64,000 nucleotides of DNA from CAWBBA01 sp963729795 (GTDB lineage Bacteria; Desulfobacterota; Desulfomonilia; Desulfomonilales; Desulfomonilaceae), in contig CAVSPC010000058.1 in NCBI GenBank assembly GCA_963729795.1, positions 78,784 to 142,783 of the forward strand. The letters are read 5' to 3'. Within the stretch, counting starts at the first letter, position 1, and each line of letters opens with the position of its first letter. Shown here piece after piece: positions 25,444 through 34,834 of the stretch. The notes under the pieces are model-generated. The model made no database searches and was not told the origin of the DNA. It saw nothing but the letters and a program-made list of their open reading frames with translations. The position numbers and the translations under genes were made by a program.

Positions 25444-26310
25444 CTATTCCGCAGGTAGCGATTTGAGCCTTCCGCCGGCTATACGGGCTTGTGCCGTGTG
25501 GGGATGGTCACTGACAAGTTTTCGAAAAATGATCCTTGCTGAACGAGCGTCTCCCAACTTTTCGAAAGCCTCGCCTTGCCTGAGCAATGCGCTGAGTTCC
25601 TTTTTGGAACCCGGGAAATCTTTAATTACCCGATCAAACTGCAGAACTGCTTCGTCAAACCGGCCCTGCGCGAAGCGGGCTTCCCCAATCCAGTACACCG
25701 CATCAGCACAAAACTGACTTTTGGGATACTTTTTCAGAAACTCCTCGAATTGAGGCACTGCACGATCGAAAGAGTTCCCCTTGAAAAGCATGTAGGCGTC
25801 TCTGTATGCCTTTTCATCCGGGGGAAGAGGGGCGTTGCTAATCTGAACAGGAGTGGGCTGAGTCGACGGAGCAGGCGGGATTTGCCCGTTGGCCGGAGCG
25901 CCTCCTGTCGTTCCTGGCTGCCACTGTGCCCGGGAATCTGCAGGAGGGGGAGGCGCTGGAGCACTTGTAGGCGTCGCGTCTCTGGGAGGCTCTATCCCGA
26001 GCTGTCGCTCGATGATGCTGACCCTTTCCTGTAGGTTCTTAATCGCATTCTCGTTTCCGCCTGCGGCCTGTAGACGCTCTATCATCCCCCTGAGTCGTTG
26101 CATTTCAACTTCCATGTCCTGCAACCTGGAAGATAGCTGAAGAGGGATAGGATCAACGGCAGGCACCGATTGGGCCGGTCTGATATATGGCAGGGTAGGG
26201 CCGCCGGGTCTGGTCAGGCACCCTGATAGAGAAATCAGCGAGCCAGCCAGCGCTCCGATAAGGCTAATGCGCCTGCTGCCGAAGGGTTTGAACATGTCTG
26301 GTAGCCGCAT
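25444..26310 (-). CDS. cpoB: Tol-Pal system protein CpoB/YbgF
   Basis: 288 residues. A lipobox-like LISLSGC (residues 25-31) suggests it is a lipoprotein here, whereas Escherichia coli CpoB is periplasmic. It has an N-terminal coiled coil (LQDMEVEMQRLRGMIERLQ), a proline/threonine linker, then TPR repeats (AYMLFKGNSFDRAVPQFEEF, AVYWIGEARFAQGRFDEAV, GEAFEKLGDARSARIIFRKL). CpoB couples Tol energy status to peptidoglycan synthesis during division. It is the last gene of the tol operon, 13 bases after pal. Confidence 0.9.
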   Translation of the reverse strand: MRLPDMFKPFGSRRISLIGALAGSLISLSGCLTRPGGPTLPYIRPAQSVPAVDPIPLQLSSRLQDMEVEMQRLRGMIERLQAAGGNENAIKNLQERVSIIERQLGIEPPRDATPTSAPAPPPPADSRAQWQPGTTGGAPANGQIPPAPSTQPTPVQISNAPLPPDEKAYRDAYMLFKGNSFDRAVPQFEEFLKKYPKSQFCADAVYWIGEARFAQGRFDEAVLQFDRVIKDFPGSKKELSALLRQGEAFEKLGDARSARIIFRKLVSDHPHTAQARIAGGRLKSLPAE

Positions 26311-26322
26311 TCTAAGTACACA

Positions 26323-26823
26323 CTATCTGGAGACCCGAAGATAGACGCGCCGGTTCTTCGCCCAGGCCTCTTCGTTATGGGCCGGATCTACAGGCACTTC
26401 CGACCCGTACGATACGGTTGACAATCGGTTGGGGGCAATTCCGAGAGTTGAGAGATATTCCACCGCGGATCTGGCACGACGGTCGCCCAGGGCCAGATTG
26501 TACTCGGCCGTTCCTCGTTCGTCACAATGCCCTTCAGCGACCACTGACAACTGAGGGGCCCTTTTGAGAATCTCGGCATCATATTGAAGGTTGGCTTCTG
26601 CCTCAGGGGAAAGCATGTATTTGTCGTAATCAAAATATATGGGCTTGAGGGTCGTCTGAACCATTTGCACGTCCTGTTCCATCATTGGTCCACCGGCCTG
26701 CGGGCCCGGAAAGCCGGGTGTAGGCCCAGGATTAGGCTTGACGATCCTTCGTGCACAGCCCGATGCGAGAAAGAGGAGAACGATTGCTACGGTCATTCCC
26801 TGTATCAGATAGCGAGATAACAT
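26323..26823 (-). CDS. pal: Peptidoglycan-associated lipoprotein Pal
   Basis: 166 residues with AAGGAG upstream. Signal peptide with lipobox LASGC (residues 19-23). The OmpA-like domain has IYFDYDKYMLSPEAEANL, VVAEGHCDERGTAEYNLALG and DRRARSAVEYLSTLGI, which hold the diaminopimelate-binding Asp and Arg. Pal is tethered to the outer membrane, binds peptidoglycan and is recruited by TolB/TolA. Gene order with tolB upstream and cpoB downstream is canonical. Confidence 0.96.
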   Translation of the reverse strand: MLSRYLIQGMTVAIVLLFLASGCARRIVKPNPGPTPGFPGPQAGGPMMEQDVQMVQTTLKPIYFDYDKYMLSPEAEANLQYDAEILKRAPQLSVVAEGHCDERGTAEYNLALGDRRARSAVEYLSTLGIAPNRLSTVSYGSEVPVDPAHNEEAWAKNRRVYLRVSR

Positions 26824-26860
26824 GGGTGTGTTCTCCTTTCAAACCGCATCCCTCCCCTCA

Positions 26861-28267
26861 TTATCGACCTGTCCAAGACCAAGCAGGCGATCTCCCCGCA
26901 ATGGGCGAGACCGGGACCTGGATCTCTCCACGAGCGTCCATGACGTAGATCCGCTTTTTCCCATCCCTGCTGGATTGAAAGGCGATCATCCTGCCGTCCG
27001 GGGACCAGGTCGGCGCTTGATTTGACCCGGCTCCGGTAAGCACCCGCAAGTCGGTGCCATCTGTTTTTATGGTGCATATCTGAAACCGTCCCTCGATACG
27101 GGCGGTGAAAGCCAATAGATCTCCCCGAGGCGACCACTTCGGATCGGTATTGTAATTGCCTTGCAGTGTAAGGCGTCTCGGTTCACCGCCATTCACCGGA
27201 ATAATGTAGATCTGTGGGGTCCCTGCTTGATCCGAAACATAGGCGATGGCCGATCCATCGGGCGACCATGTGGGAGAGATATCATTTCCCCTACCGTTCG
27301 TCAACATTTTTGTGATCTGTCCTTGAGGGGTTATAATAAATATCTTCGGTATTCCTTTAAAACTTAACGATAACGCTATAAATTTGCCGTCTGATGAATA
27401 CCGACCAGAAGCGTTGAGCCCCGGCCGAGCGGATATCACGTACGGTCTCCAAGTGGCAAAATCCATTCCCCAAAGGTCAGGTTTGCGGTTCACATACGAA
27501 GTGAAAATCATGCCTCGCCCCGTCGGCGACCATTCAGGGGAGAGATTTATGCTGCCAGTCCGGGTAACCTGCCACAAGTTATGGCCGTCGAAATCCATAC
27601 TGAAAATTTCTCGTGATCTGCCGGCGCCCACAAAAGCTATTTGAGTGGTGAAGCAGCCCGGCAGATTCGTAAGTTTTTCCATCACCCGATCCCCGAATTT
27701 GTGGATCATGATTCGATGATCGTTCGGTCGGCCGGTGTAGCGCTTGCCCAGTTCGAGTCTCTTTAGGGCGACATCATAGAGTCGCGCTTCTACGACCAGC
27801 GAATCGCCTCTCATTTGAAAGCTCCCGAGTATCAGCGCCTGGGCGCCTATTTGGGACCAGCTATCAAAATCGGGTGGATCTGTAAGGTTTTTTGAATTCG
27901 ATGGAAAATCCTCAACAATGTGAAAAAGCCCTGTAAGGTACAGATCGTTTTTGATTATTCGAGCCAGGTCGTGTCCATTCAGGGAGGTCGGCCCTTGACC
28001 AACGAAGTCCGGCACTGCTATGGGCATCTTTGCCGAATTCGGGTTTTCCAGATCCAGGAAGAGTTTGCTATGAGCTTGAAACGGCCAGTCGACCATTGTC
28101 AGGAGGGCAATAAGGCAAAACAAGGTCTTCAGGCAGCCCCCGACTCGAAGTTTGCCGATTCTTCCGAGGGGGCGGACGCTGCTCTCCAATATGGCCCTGG
28201 AAACATTCCGGGTTGAGTCCCTGGGCAATCCAGCACGACAGTTGCCCGCGGGAACTTTACACTTCAT
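26861..28267 (-). CDS. tolB: Tol-Pal translocation protein TolB
   Basis: 468 residues. The ATG overlaps the tolA stop as ATGA, fixing the start by coupling, although it gives an unusually long 50-residue N-terminal extension before the hydrophobic signal (LFCLIALLTMVDWPFQAHS). The N-terminal domain (VPDFVGQGPTSLNGHDLARI) is followed by a beta-propeller with repeated SPEWSPTGRGMIFTSY, SPTWSPDGSAIAYVSD, DPKWSPRGDLLAFTAR and APTWSPDGRMIAFQSS. Periplasmic TolB releases Pal from peptidoglycan during envelope constriction. Confidence 0.95.
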   Translation of the reverse strand: MKCKVPAGNCRAGLPRDSTRNVSRAILESSVRPLGRIGKLRVGGCLKTLFCLIALLTMVDWPFQAHSKLFLDLENPNSAKMPIAVPDFVGQGPTSLNGHDLARIIKNDLYLTGLFHIVEDFPSNSKNLTDPPDFDSWSQIGAQALILGSFQMRGDSLVVEARLYDVALKRLELGKRYTGRPNDHRIMIHKFGDRVMEKLTNLPGCFTTQIAFVGAGRSREIFSMDFDGHNLWQVTRTGSINLSPEWSPTGRGMIFTSYVNRKPDLWGMDFATWRPYVISARPGLNASGRYSSDGKFIALSLSFKGIPKIFIITPQGQITKMLTNGRGNDISPTWSPDGSAIAYVSDQAGTPQIYIIPVNGGEPRRLTLQGNYNTDPKWSPRGDLLAFTARIEGRFQICTIKTDGTDLRVLTGAGSNQAPTWSPDGRMIAFQSSRDGKKRIYVMDARGEIQVPVSPIAGRSPAWSWTGR

Positions 28268-29133
28268 TGCATGCCTTTGGGTGTGAATCGGAAGGCGAGT
28301 CCGCCTGCTTTGCTGATTCTCTCCTTGACTCCGGAGGGGACAGGGGGAAACGGGGCTGCCTGAAAGACGGCTCTCATTGCAGACCGGTCAAATACCCGGT
28401 CGCCGGAGCTTTCATCCACGGAGGCGTCCGCGAGGCTACCGTTATCGGCTATTCTTACTCCTATAATGGTTACTCTTTCCAGACGACGATCATCTCCAAG
28501 AATGGACCAGTGGGAATTTATACTGGTCCGAACACTATTGAACCAACGAACATCATTCTCATCGACCGAGGATGCGCTGTTCTTCTCGCCGTGTAGCGCG
28601 GGAGGTTGGCTGATTTGAGAGGGTCCGGCCTCAGCCTTTTTGCTGTCAACTTTCTGGCGAATGGCTGCCAGGCTTTTTTCCAAGTAGGATTGAGGGCTCT
28701 CTGTGCTCTTGGCGGTTTTGACTTCGGGCTTCTTCCTCGCGGGCTCTTTAGCCGCTTCAACCCGACGGAGAAGCCTTCTGCGTTTCTTCATAGCGATAAT
28801 ATTGCGCTTTGGGGGGCTTATGCTCCTGGCTTCGATTGTTGCGCGTGGCTTGTCCGGACTCTTGTCGTGCTGTGCGGTCTGTGTAAGGACTTTGGGCAAT
28901 CGAGGGTTTGCACTCTCCGTTGGACCGGCCTGGATTTGCTCGGCAACCGGTGGACGTATGTTGGACTCCACGAGCTTGACGTGGCTGATAGCTTCTACCA
29001 CAGGTTTGTTCACCTTGGAGAGGGGAAAAGCCAAGCTGATTACCGCCAGAAATGCCAGGCCGTGGAGACACACCGAGAGCAAGAGCCCCCATGGCGAGGC
29101 CGCAACCGCGGATCTGGAATAAAAAGCGGTCAT
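28264..29133 (-). CDS. tolA: TolA/TonB-type energy transducer
   Basis: 289 residues. One N-terminal membrane helix (WGLLLSVCLHGLAFLAVISLAF) with the SxxxH motif (SVCLH) that contacts TolQ; a basic, proline-containing middle (KKRRRLLRRVEAAKEPARKK); and a TonB C-terminal domain (RVTIIGVRIADNGSLADASVDESSG, DRSAMRAVFQAAPFPPVP). It overlaps both tolR and tolB by ATGA. Its position in a tol operon supports TolA rather than TonB, although the C-terminal domain is of TonB type. Confidence 0.9.
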   Translation of the reverse strand: MTAFYSRSAVAASPWGLLLSVCLHGLAFLAVISLAFPLSKVNKPVVEAISHVKLVESNIRPPVAEQIQAGPTESANPRLPKVLTQTAQHDKSPDKPRATIEARSISPPKRNIIAMKKRRRLLRRVEAAKEPARKKPEVKTAKSTESPQSYLEKSLAAIRQKVDSKKAEAGPSQISQPPALHGEKNSASSVDENDVRWFNSVRTSINSHWSILGDDRRLERVTIIGVRIADNGSLADASVDESSGDRVFDRSAMRAVFQAAPFPPVPSGVKERISKAGGLAFRFTPKGMQ

Positions 29134-29567
29134 TTTACAGAGGTAGATTCCTCTTGGGGCGTCGTTATCATCCCGAGGTTAGCTATTCCTGCGGTCTTCA
29201 GTGCTCCCATAATGCGGACCACGGTTCCATAAGGAACCGTTTTGTCGGCACGAAGATATACTTCTCGGGAGGGCTGGTCTTTAGTCGCATCGAGAATCTT
29301 CTCCGGGAGTTTGTCTTCCTGCACTTGCTCATCGTTGACAAATATACTTCCTTGACCGGAAACAGCTATAACAACCTCTTTCGCCTGCTGCTCTTTCTTA
29401 AGCGGCGTTCCCTTCGCTTGAGGGAGTTCCACTGAAACGCCTTCTTGCATCATAGGGGCTGTAACCATGAAGATGATGAGCAGGACCAGCATAACGTCAA
29501 CGAGCGGAGTGACGTTGATCTCCGCCATGGCTGTTCTTCTCTGTGAACTCATGCTAAAGGCCATCAA
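29130..29567 (-). CDS. tolR: TolR/ExbD family proton-channel component
   Basis: 145 residues. A single membrane helix contains the proton-path aspartate (AEINVTPLVDVMLVLLIIFM, Asp in PLVDVML). The periplasmic domain ends with GTVVRIMGALKTAGIANLGMIT. It forms the stator with TolQ to energise TolA. It lies 51 bases after tolQ and overlaps tolA by four bases. Confidence 0.95.
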   Translation of the reverse strand: MMAFSMSSQRRTAMAEINVTPLVDVMLVLLIIFMVTAPMMQEGVSVELPQAKGTPLKKEQQAKEVVIAVSGQGSIFVNDEQVQEDKLPEKILDATKDQPSREVYLRADKTVPYGTVVRIMGALKTAGIANLGMITTPQEESTSVK

Positions 29568-29618
29568 TTACTCCTTAGCGCACCTAAGCGCTGAAATGGA
29601 GCGGGCAGATGCGCACGG

Positions 29619-30365
29619 TTATTTTCTCGCCCAGTAAATCCGCTCAATTATGTTTATCAGTTCCGAAGAAAAGTTGTCCATTTCACCGGAGATCGTGTTG
29701 ATGCGGCTCAGAAAATAGTTGTAAAAAATAACCGCGGGAATTGCCGCTGCCAGACCTGCTGCGGTGGCGATCAATGCCTCTGCTATTCCCGGTGCCACTA
29801 CCGCCAGAGATGCGCTCTTATAAACTCCTATTCGTCGGAAGGCCTCCATGATTCCCCAAACTGTTCCGAATAGACCTATGAAAGGAGCGGACGATCCCGT
29901 GGTGGCCAGAAAGTTAACGCCTCGTTCGAGGCGACTCCTCTCTGCCGTTACAGCCTGCTGTAGCGAACGAGTCACATTGTCCATGCCGGTTCGTTCATAC
30001 TCCGGCTCTTGGTTGGAATCCGCGGAACTCTGAGCGGCCTGCTGAATACGAGACAACCGATTTAGTTCGGCGTACCCTGCTTTGAAGACATGAGCAAGGG
30101 GGCTGAACGTGAACTGTTTAGCTTCTGCGTATAAGAGGGAGAATTTGCGTGATTCACGAAATGCGTCGAAAAAGAGTTGGGTATCCTTGCGAGCACGGGA
30201 TAGGGTGATTGCTTTAGTCAGAATGATTCCCCAGCATATAATGGAAAATAAGAGCAGTACAAGCATCACGCCTTTCACCACCCATCCGGCGCCCATAATG
30301 ATTTCTAACAAGCCTTGTTGATGAAACGTGTGTACGGGCAATGCCGTGGCAAAGGCCTCGAGCAT
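29619..30365 (-). CDS. tolQ: TolQ/ExbB family proton-channel protein
   Basis: 248 residues, three membrane helices: VVKGVMLVLLLFSIICWGIIL, FLATTGSSAPFIGLFGTVWG and ALIATAAGLAAAIPAVIFYN. The conserved GSSAPFIGLFGTVWGIM and TAAGLAAAIPA motifs are intact. It is the first gene of the tolQRAB-pal-cpoB operon. The 400-base upstream gap holds no obvious minus-strand promoter that I can place confidently. Confidence 0.95.
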   Translation of the reverse strand: MLEAFATALPVHTFHQQGLLEIIMGAGWVVKGVMLVLLLFSIICWGIILTKAITLSRARKDTQLFFDAFRESRKFSLLYAEAKQFTFSPLAHVFKAGYAELNRLSRIQQAAQSSADSNQEPEYERTGMDNVTRSLQQAVTAERSRLERGVNFLATTGSSAPFIGLFGTVWGIMEAFRRIGVYKSASLAVVAPGIAEALIATAAGLAAAIPAVIFYNYFLSRINTISGEMDNFSSELINIIERIYWARK

Positions 30366-30714
30366 AGCGATTTCTCCTTTCTTCGAATCAAGTATTTCTT
30401 TAATCTATAACGAATGCCAAGTCAAGTTTTTACCTTGGTTACGGTTGCTTAACCTACTAACATGAAGCCACTTTTCAGTGATCGCTCAAGCATGGAGCAC
30501 GAAGCTTCTGAGATAGTCTACCAAAAAATCTCCATATCAGCAGCAGGCTATCGAATTAGCGGGAAGATGATTCTTTCCAACGGAATGGATTTCAATGGCT
30601 AGTTATCCGGATCTTGAAAGCTTACGATTAAATTCAAAGACATTCTATCAAGAACAATGTTCCTGCGCCATAGATTTGCTTGCGAAAGAGACACAGAGGT
30701 AACCTTGAATTGAC
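30366..30714. other. Intergenic region between divergent tolQ and receiver gene
   Basis: No supported gene. A 46-codon frame at 30462-30602 (plus strand) has no ribosome-binding site and is not called. Confidence 0.4.
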
Positions 30715-30744
30715 TTGACATTTGGGGTGAATTGGTTGTATTTT
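30715..30744 (+). promoter_or_regulatory. Sigma-70-type promoter of receiver-repeat gene
   Basis: A consensus TTGACA (30715-30720), an 18-base spacer and TATTTT (30739-30744), 25 bases before the ATG. Confidence 0.65.
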
Positions 30745-30769
30745 TTAGGGAAAAAATAGCGAGGTCGCC

Positions 30770-33700
30770 ATGTCCTATCGGATCGTCGTGGCCGACAAAG
30801 ACCCTAAAAGCCAGGAAGCGGTAAAGCGCTCTCTTGTGCAAGAAGATAATGAATTTATAAATGTTTCCAGTTCCGGCGAACTTAAGGAAGCCATTAAAAA
30901 CCACAGGCCAGACCTGATCATCTTGAACTCCTTGCTTACGGACGTCCCTGGTTGGCGTCTAATTCAGCGCATAAAGGGTTCGAGAGACTTCTCCCACATT
31001 CCCATTCTGCTGATGACCGGTGATCCCGGCGGCCCGCCACCGGCAGAAGCCCGCACCTCGGGAGCGGACGGATATCTAAGCAAACCCATCGACGGCGTCA
31101 CTCTGAAGGACACGGTGGAGTCTCTCCTCGGCCTGCGAAACGGCATAGCCGGTGAAAGTGCTGACGAAGAGATCATGATCGACTTCACAGACGAAGATTC
31201 CGGCGAAATGACAGAGGAATTGCTCGCCATGTCCAACGCGGCGTTGGACTCGGAAGACCTCTCTACAGAGGTTGGCGATACGGTCGAAATCGACACGGGA
31301 ACGCTCATCGCCGAATTGGACCACACTAAAGAGATGGCGAAAGACGAGACCTACGAAGACACAGTCCGGCTCAACCTCGAAGACATGGGGCTTGATGACG
31401 ATGAGGCTTTCGAGCCGACCATTGAGCTGGTTTCCGATGTTCCGACCGATCTAGGTTCCACTGGTACCTCCGAAGTGCTGGAAATCGATCTTGATTCTCA
31501 TGTGACTCTCCCAGATTTTGAAACTGTAACTCAGGACGTTCCCGAGGCTGGCTCCGGCGAAAAACATTCGGTTACGGTGGACATGGATGTGGATGATTTG
31601 GGACTGGAACTCGAATCTGAAGAGCCTATCGAAGAATTCGCCTCGAAAGAAATGAGCGACATAGATGCCGATGATACCGAGATCGGTAAGATCCTGGATG
31701 TTCAGGAACCATCAAAAGTCCTCACTTCAGAAGACCTGATGCTGGACGATGACTCTCTTATAGAGGATCCATCGTCTTCTGCGGAATTTGACGTTATCGA
31801 CCTGGAACAAGACTCCGAAATCAGAGAGATCGACATGGAGGAATTAGAGGCAATCCACACCCCGGAGGAAAGCCTCGCCACTGACCTGGACGACACCGTT
31901 CCCGTGGAAAATCAGGAAATGGAACAGCTTGCCAACGAAGACCTTGACGAAATCCAGATTGACGACTCCGGGGATATCACGCTTGGGCTGGAAACACCCC
32001 AGGTCGCAAGCTCCTCTTACGAATCTACCGAAGAACTGACCCTAGATGAAATAGGTGAAGAGGAGATAACAACTCAGGAGTTCTTTGGAGAAGAACTTCC
32101 TACCGAAGAATTCCCGACTGAACGATTTCCTGAAGAGAAAACCGGCGACCTCAATCTGGAAGAGGTCTCTCTTGATCTCTCCGAAACGCCCGGGGAAATC
32201 TCCCTGGATGAGACCCCAGCCTTTGGAGAAATCCCGATTGAAGAAATAACCCTTGATGCTGCTTCCGCTGAGGACATCCTTTTTGCTGATTCGCGAGAAG
32301 AAGAACCCATGCTGGAAGTGACTGAAGACATTTCGTTCGACGAAATTTCTCTCGAGGACGAGATTGAAGAGGTTCCGGAAGCGCAGCCGACAGTTGCCCC
32401 AGGCCCGACCACGGCCGAAAGAATTGCGGAGATCGCTGGAGGAACACTGGCGGCAGGAGCTGTGGCCGCCGCGGCCAGCAAGATTGCGGGTCTGGCGAGC
32501 GAGAGTAAAGAAGCCGCTCAGGCAAAGCCTTCACCACCCCCTGCACATGAACTGCTACGTGCTGCCTCCGCCTCACCGGAAGAAATGGCCCCCTCTTTGG
32601 AGATCTCACCTCAGCCGGAAAAGGCCGAGCAGGTCTCAGCAGCAGCGGCTGAACGAGCTCCCTTCTCAGAGCCAATTACTAGAGCCCGGGAAGCGTTTGT
32701 CCCGGACAAGGATGAATTTTCCGAAACTCTCAGGCAAGCCATGCAATCGTCTATTCCATCCAAGCAAGAGGTTTTGGACAGTATCGTCCGGGATCTGGCG
32801 CGTTCCCTACCGACTCGGGAGGACATCTTTTCTAGAGTTGACGAGATTGTCGGGGGATCTTTGCCGTCTGAAGACGAGATTGCCGAGCGAGTGGAACGCT
32901 CTATACAGGCCGTGCTCCCCTTGGCCGAAATGGTTGCCGAGCGAGTGGATCGCGCTGTACGGGCTGTGCTCCCTTCATCTGAAATAGTCGCACAGCGGTT
33001 GGACAGTGCTGTACAAGCCATGCTCCCCTCATCCGAAATGATCGTGGAGCGAGTGGATGGCGTTATGCAAACTGCGCTCCCCTCGGCTGAAATGGTTGCC
33101 GAGCAAGTGGATCGCGCTGTACAAGCCATGCTCCCCTCATCCGAAATGGTCGTGGAGCGAGTGGATCGCGTCATGCAAATTGCGCTCCCCTCGGCTGAAG
33201 TAGTCACACAACGAATGGACAGCGCTATGCAGGCCACGCTTCCCTCGCCTGAAATGGTCGGAGAGCGCCTGGAGAAAGGGCTTCTGTCCTTACTTCCTCG
33301 CGACGAGGTGAGCCGACGATTCGAAGAAACTGTTGAAAAGCTGCTTTCTTCCGACGACTTGAAAAGGACAGTTCAAGAGGCTTTCCAGGATATCCCGTCG
33401 CGTGAATTTATCAAAGAAGCTCTGGACACGGCGCTTGCAACGGCAATATCGCCGGAGCTGGTCGCAGAACGCGTGGACTCGGCACTTCGTGGCATGCCGT
33501 CGCAAGAGTATATTCGCATACGTCTTGATAATGCTTTCGCGGCCCTACCATCAGCCGATATCGTGAACGAGAGGCTGAATTCCGCTTTGCAGGCCATTCC
33601 AACGGCGGATCATATCATGAGCAGAATTGATCAATCTCTGGAATTCCTGACTTCTCCCGAAGGAGCTGCTGCGCAAATTGACGATCGGCTTTCGTCGCTG

Positions 33701-34099
33701 CTCCCTGAAAAAGAAGAAATTAGGGCAGCGTTTCAAGCAATGCTGGAGCAGAGAGTTGAACGAATTATGGCAGGAGTGGATGCACGCGCACTGGCCGACA
33801 AGCTCTTTCCGGGGACAGACAGGATTTTGGAGACCATCAAAAGCGCGCTTCCCGAAAAGGAGCACATTCAAGAAACCCTGGGACTTGGCATTGCGGAAGC
33901 AATCCAGAATTCGTTGCCTGAAAGGGTCTGGCTTGAGAGCGTGTCACGGGGTCTTTTTGACGAGAGGACCAGAGGGTTGCTTCCCAAGAGAGAAGAGATT
34001 GTGAACATGCTGCGCGAGGAAATCAATTTGAAGCTCTTGGGCACCGTAGAGAAGATAGTCAGGGAACAAATCGAAACGATCACCTCTGACCTTTCTTAG
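30770..34099 (+). CDS. Giant scaffold-like protein: degenerate receiver, acidic linker, amphipathic tandem repeats
   Basis: 1109 residues; GAGG precedes the ATG. Residues 1-125 form a CheY-like receiver (YRIVVADKDP, LLMTGD, GYLSKPID with Lys105), but the phosphoacceptor is Asn53 in PDLIILNSL, so classical phosphorylation is unlikely. Residues 130-540 are extremely acidic with recurring LEEVSLDL/ISLDE-type motifs. A short alanine-rich hydrophobic patch (GGTLAAGAVAAAASKIAGLA) follows, then about 400 residues of repeats of the form LPS.E.V.ERVD.A.Q.., with exact 18-residue period at 716-840. Similar acidic receiver proteins act as polarity or assembly scaffolds, which is inference. No output or DNA-binding domain. 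Confidence 0.8.
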   Translation: MSYRIVVADKDPKSQEAVKRSLVQEDNEFINVSSSGELKEAIKNHRPDLIILNSLLTDVPGWRLIQRIKGSRDFSHIPILLMTGDPGGPPPAEARTSGADGYLSKPIDGVTLKDTVESLLGLRNGIAGESADEEIMIDFTDEDSGEMTEELLAMSNAALDSEDLSTEVGDTVEIDTGTLIAELDHTKEMAKDETYEDTVRLNLEDMGLDDDEAFEPTIELVSDVPTDLGSTGTSEVLEIDLDSHVTLPDFETVTQDVPEAGSGEKHSVTVDMDVDDLGLELESEEPIEEFASKEMSDIDADDTEIGKILDVQEPSKVLTSEDLMLDDDSLIEDPSSSAEFDVIDLEQDSEIREIDMEELEAIHTPEESLATDLDDTVPVENQEMEQLANEDLDEIQIDDSGDITLGLETPQVASSSYESTEELTLDEIGEEEITTQEFFGEELPTEEFPTERFPEEKTGDLNLEEVSLDLSETPGEISLDETPAFGEIPIEEITLDAASAEDILFADSREEEPMLEVTEDISFDEISLEDEIEEVPEAQPTVAPGPTTAERIAEIAGGTLAAGAVAAAASKIAGLASESKEAAQAKPSPPPAHELLRAASASPEEMAPSLEISPQPEKAEQVSAAAAERAPFSEPITRAREAFVPDKDEFSETLRQAMQSSIPSKQEVLDSIVRDLARSLPTREDIFSRVDEIVGGSLPSEDEIAERVERSIQAVLPLAEMVAERVDRAVRAVLPSSEIVAQRLDSAVQAMLPSSEMIVERVDGVMQTALPSAEMVAEQVDRAVQAMLPSSEMVVERVDRVMQIALPSAEVVTQRMDSAMQATLPSPEMVGERLEKGLLSLLPRDEVSRRFEETVEKLLSSDDLKRTVQEAFQDIPSREFIKEALDTALATAISPELVAERVDSALRGMPSQEYIRIRLDNAFAALPSADIVNERLNSALQAIPTADHIMSRIDQSLEFLTSPEGAAAQIDDRLSSLLPEKEEIRAAFQAMLEQRVERIMAGVDARALADKLFPGTDRILETIKSALPEKEHIQETLGLGIAEAIQNSLPERVWLESVSRGLFDERTRGLLPKREEIVNMLREEINLKLLGTVEKIVREQIETITSDLS
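32915..33292 (+). repeat. 54-bp tandem repeat array inside receiver-repeat gene
   Basis: Seven units start at 32915, 32969, 33023, 33077, 33131, 33185 and 33239, each encoding an 18-residue LPS.EMV.ERVDRA.QA. unit. Several units are very alike at DNA level (for example CTCCCCTCATCCGAAATG in two of them), suggesting recent expansion by unequal recombination. Weaker units of the same period extend on both sides in the protein. Confidence 0.85.
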
Positions 34100-34470
34100 T
34101 CATTGCTCCAGAAATGCGCTGTGACATTATTCCAACTCTCGTGCCGTGGCGGAGAATGGCGCAACGAGACATGAAGACGCCAGCCGCCGGGCCCCCTGGC
34201 GCTAAAGCACCGATCTACTTTTAATCGCACTACGGGGCTTGGAGGCCCTTGTCCCTCGAGGCGTTAGACAGCAAATCGGTCCCGCGTGGAACGCGGGATT
34301 CTCGGGAACGGGATCATCATGCGAGGATATCCTGGCTAGAATTATCGCTCGTTTGATGGCGCATTGCTATTAGGCAGTTTTCAATGCAGCCCGCCATAGC
34401 TGAGTACGCCATAGGAGGCCGCAAGCACCAGGCAGAGCTTCCTTCACCCATTTGTAATCATAGTGAATTG
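34100..34470. other. Repeat-containing intergenic region
   Basis: No supported gene in 370 bases. The 22-base CG-rich palindrome occurs at 34279-34300 on the opposite strand to the copies at 10346 and 25336, and 34320-34345 resembles 25280-25310. Confidence 0.5.
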
Positions 34471-34680
34471 CTATTTTTCAAGTGCGGCGAGAATTGGGCA
34501 ATTGGCACATGGCAGGGTCCTTGATACTGCCACATTCGCCTGAGACTTCGCATTTCTAGGCGCCTTACGGACTCTCCTGGAGATTTCAAGGCAGGTCTCG
34601 CGGGTCCAGCGACCCTTCAGCGGCTTGCACTCAATAAGCTCGTGAGCATCCAGCCAAGCTTGGGCATCGGTATACACCAT
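34471..34680 (-). CDS. Small Cys protein, KGRW family (copy 2)
   Basis: Start placed at the ATG at 34680 (MVYTDAQAWLDAHE) because GGGAG lies seven bases upstream and because the paralogue at 22090-22374 begins at the same point; the frame is open to 34830. 69 residues. Pattern: AWLDAHELIE-C-KPLKGRW-TRET-C, a basic stretch, then LPCANCPILAALEK. Four cysteines in the same arrangement as copy 1 suggest a zinc-binding fold. It lies about 150 bases after the CooC-like gene on the same strand. Function unknown. Confidence 0.65.
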   Translation of the reverse strand: MVYTDAQAWLDAHELIECKPLKGRWTRETCLEISRRVRKAPRNAKSQANVAVSRTLPCANCPILAALEK

Positions 34681-34834
34681 TTCACACTCCCTACAAACTC
34701 CGAAACCACACCTGAGAGTTCGCAGCCCAAGAACCTCGAGCAAATTAAATAAAGATTCAGTCTCTATTATAGAGCGGGAGTGAGGGAAGTCAAGAATTTT
34801 CGGAGCCAACCCCGTGCAGAGCGTCTCCAAAGCT

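Noticed and set aside
28516..29232. Plus-strand frames of 139-208 codons opposite tolA
   Set aside because: They are antisense shadows of tolA/tolR with no ribosome site; the minus-strand genes are unmistakable.
30462..30602. 46-codon frame upstream of the receiver-repeat gene
   Set aside because: No Shine-Dalgarno, no promoter and no similarity I can see.
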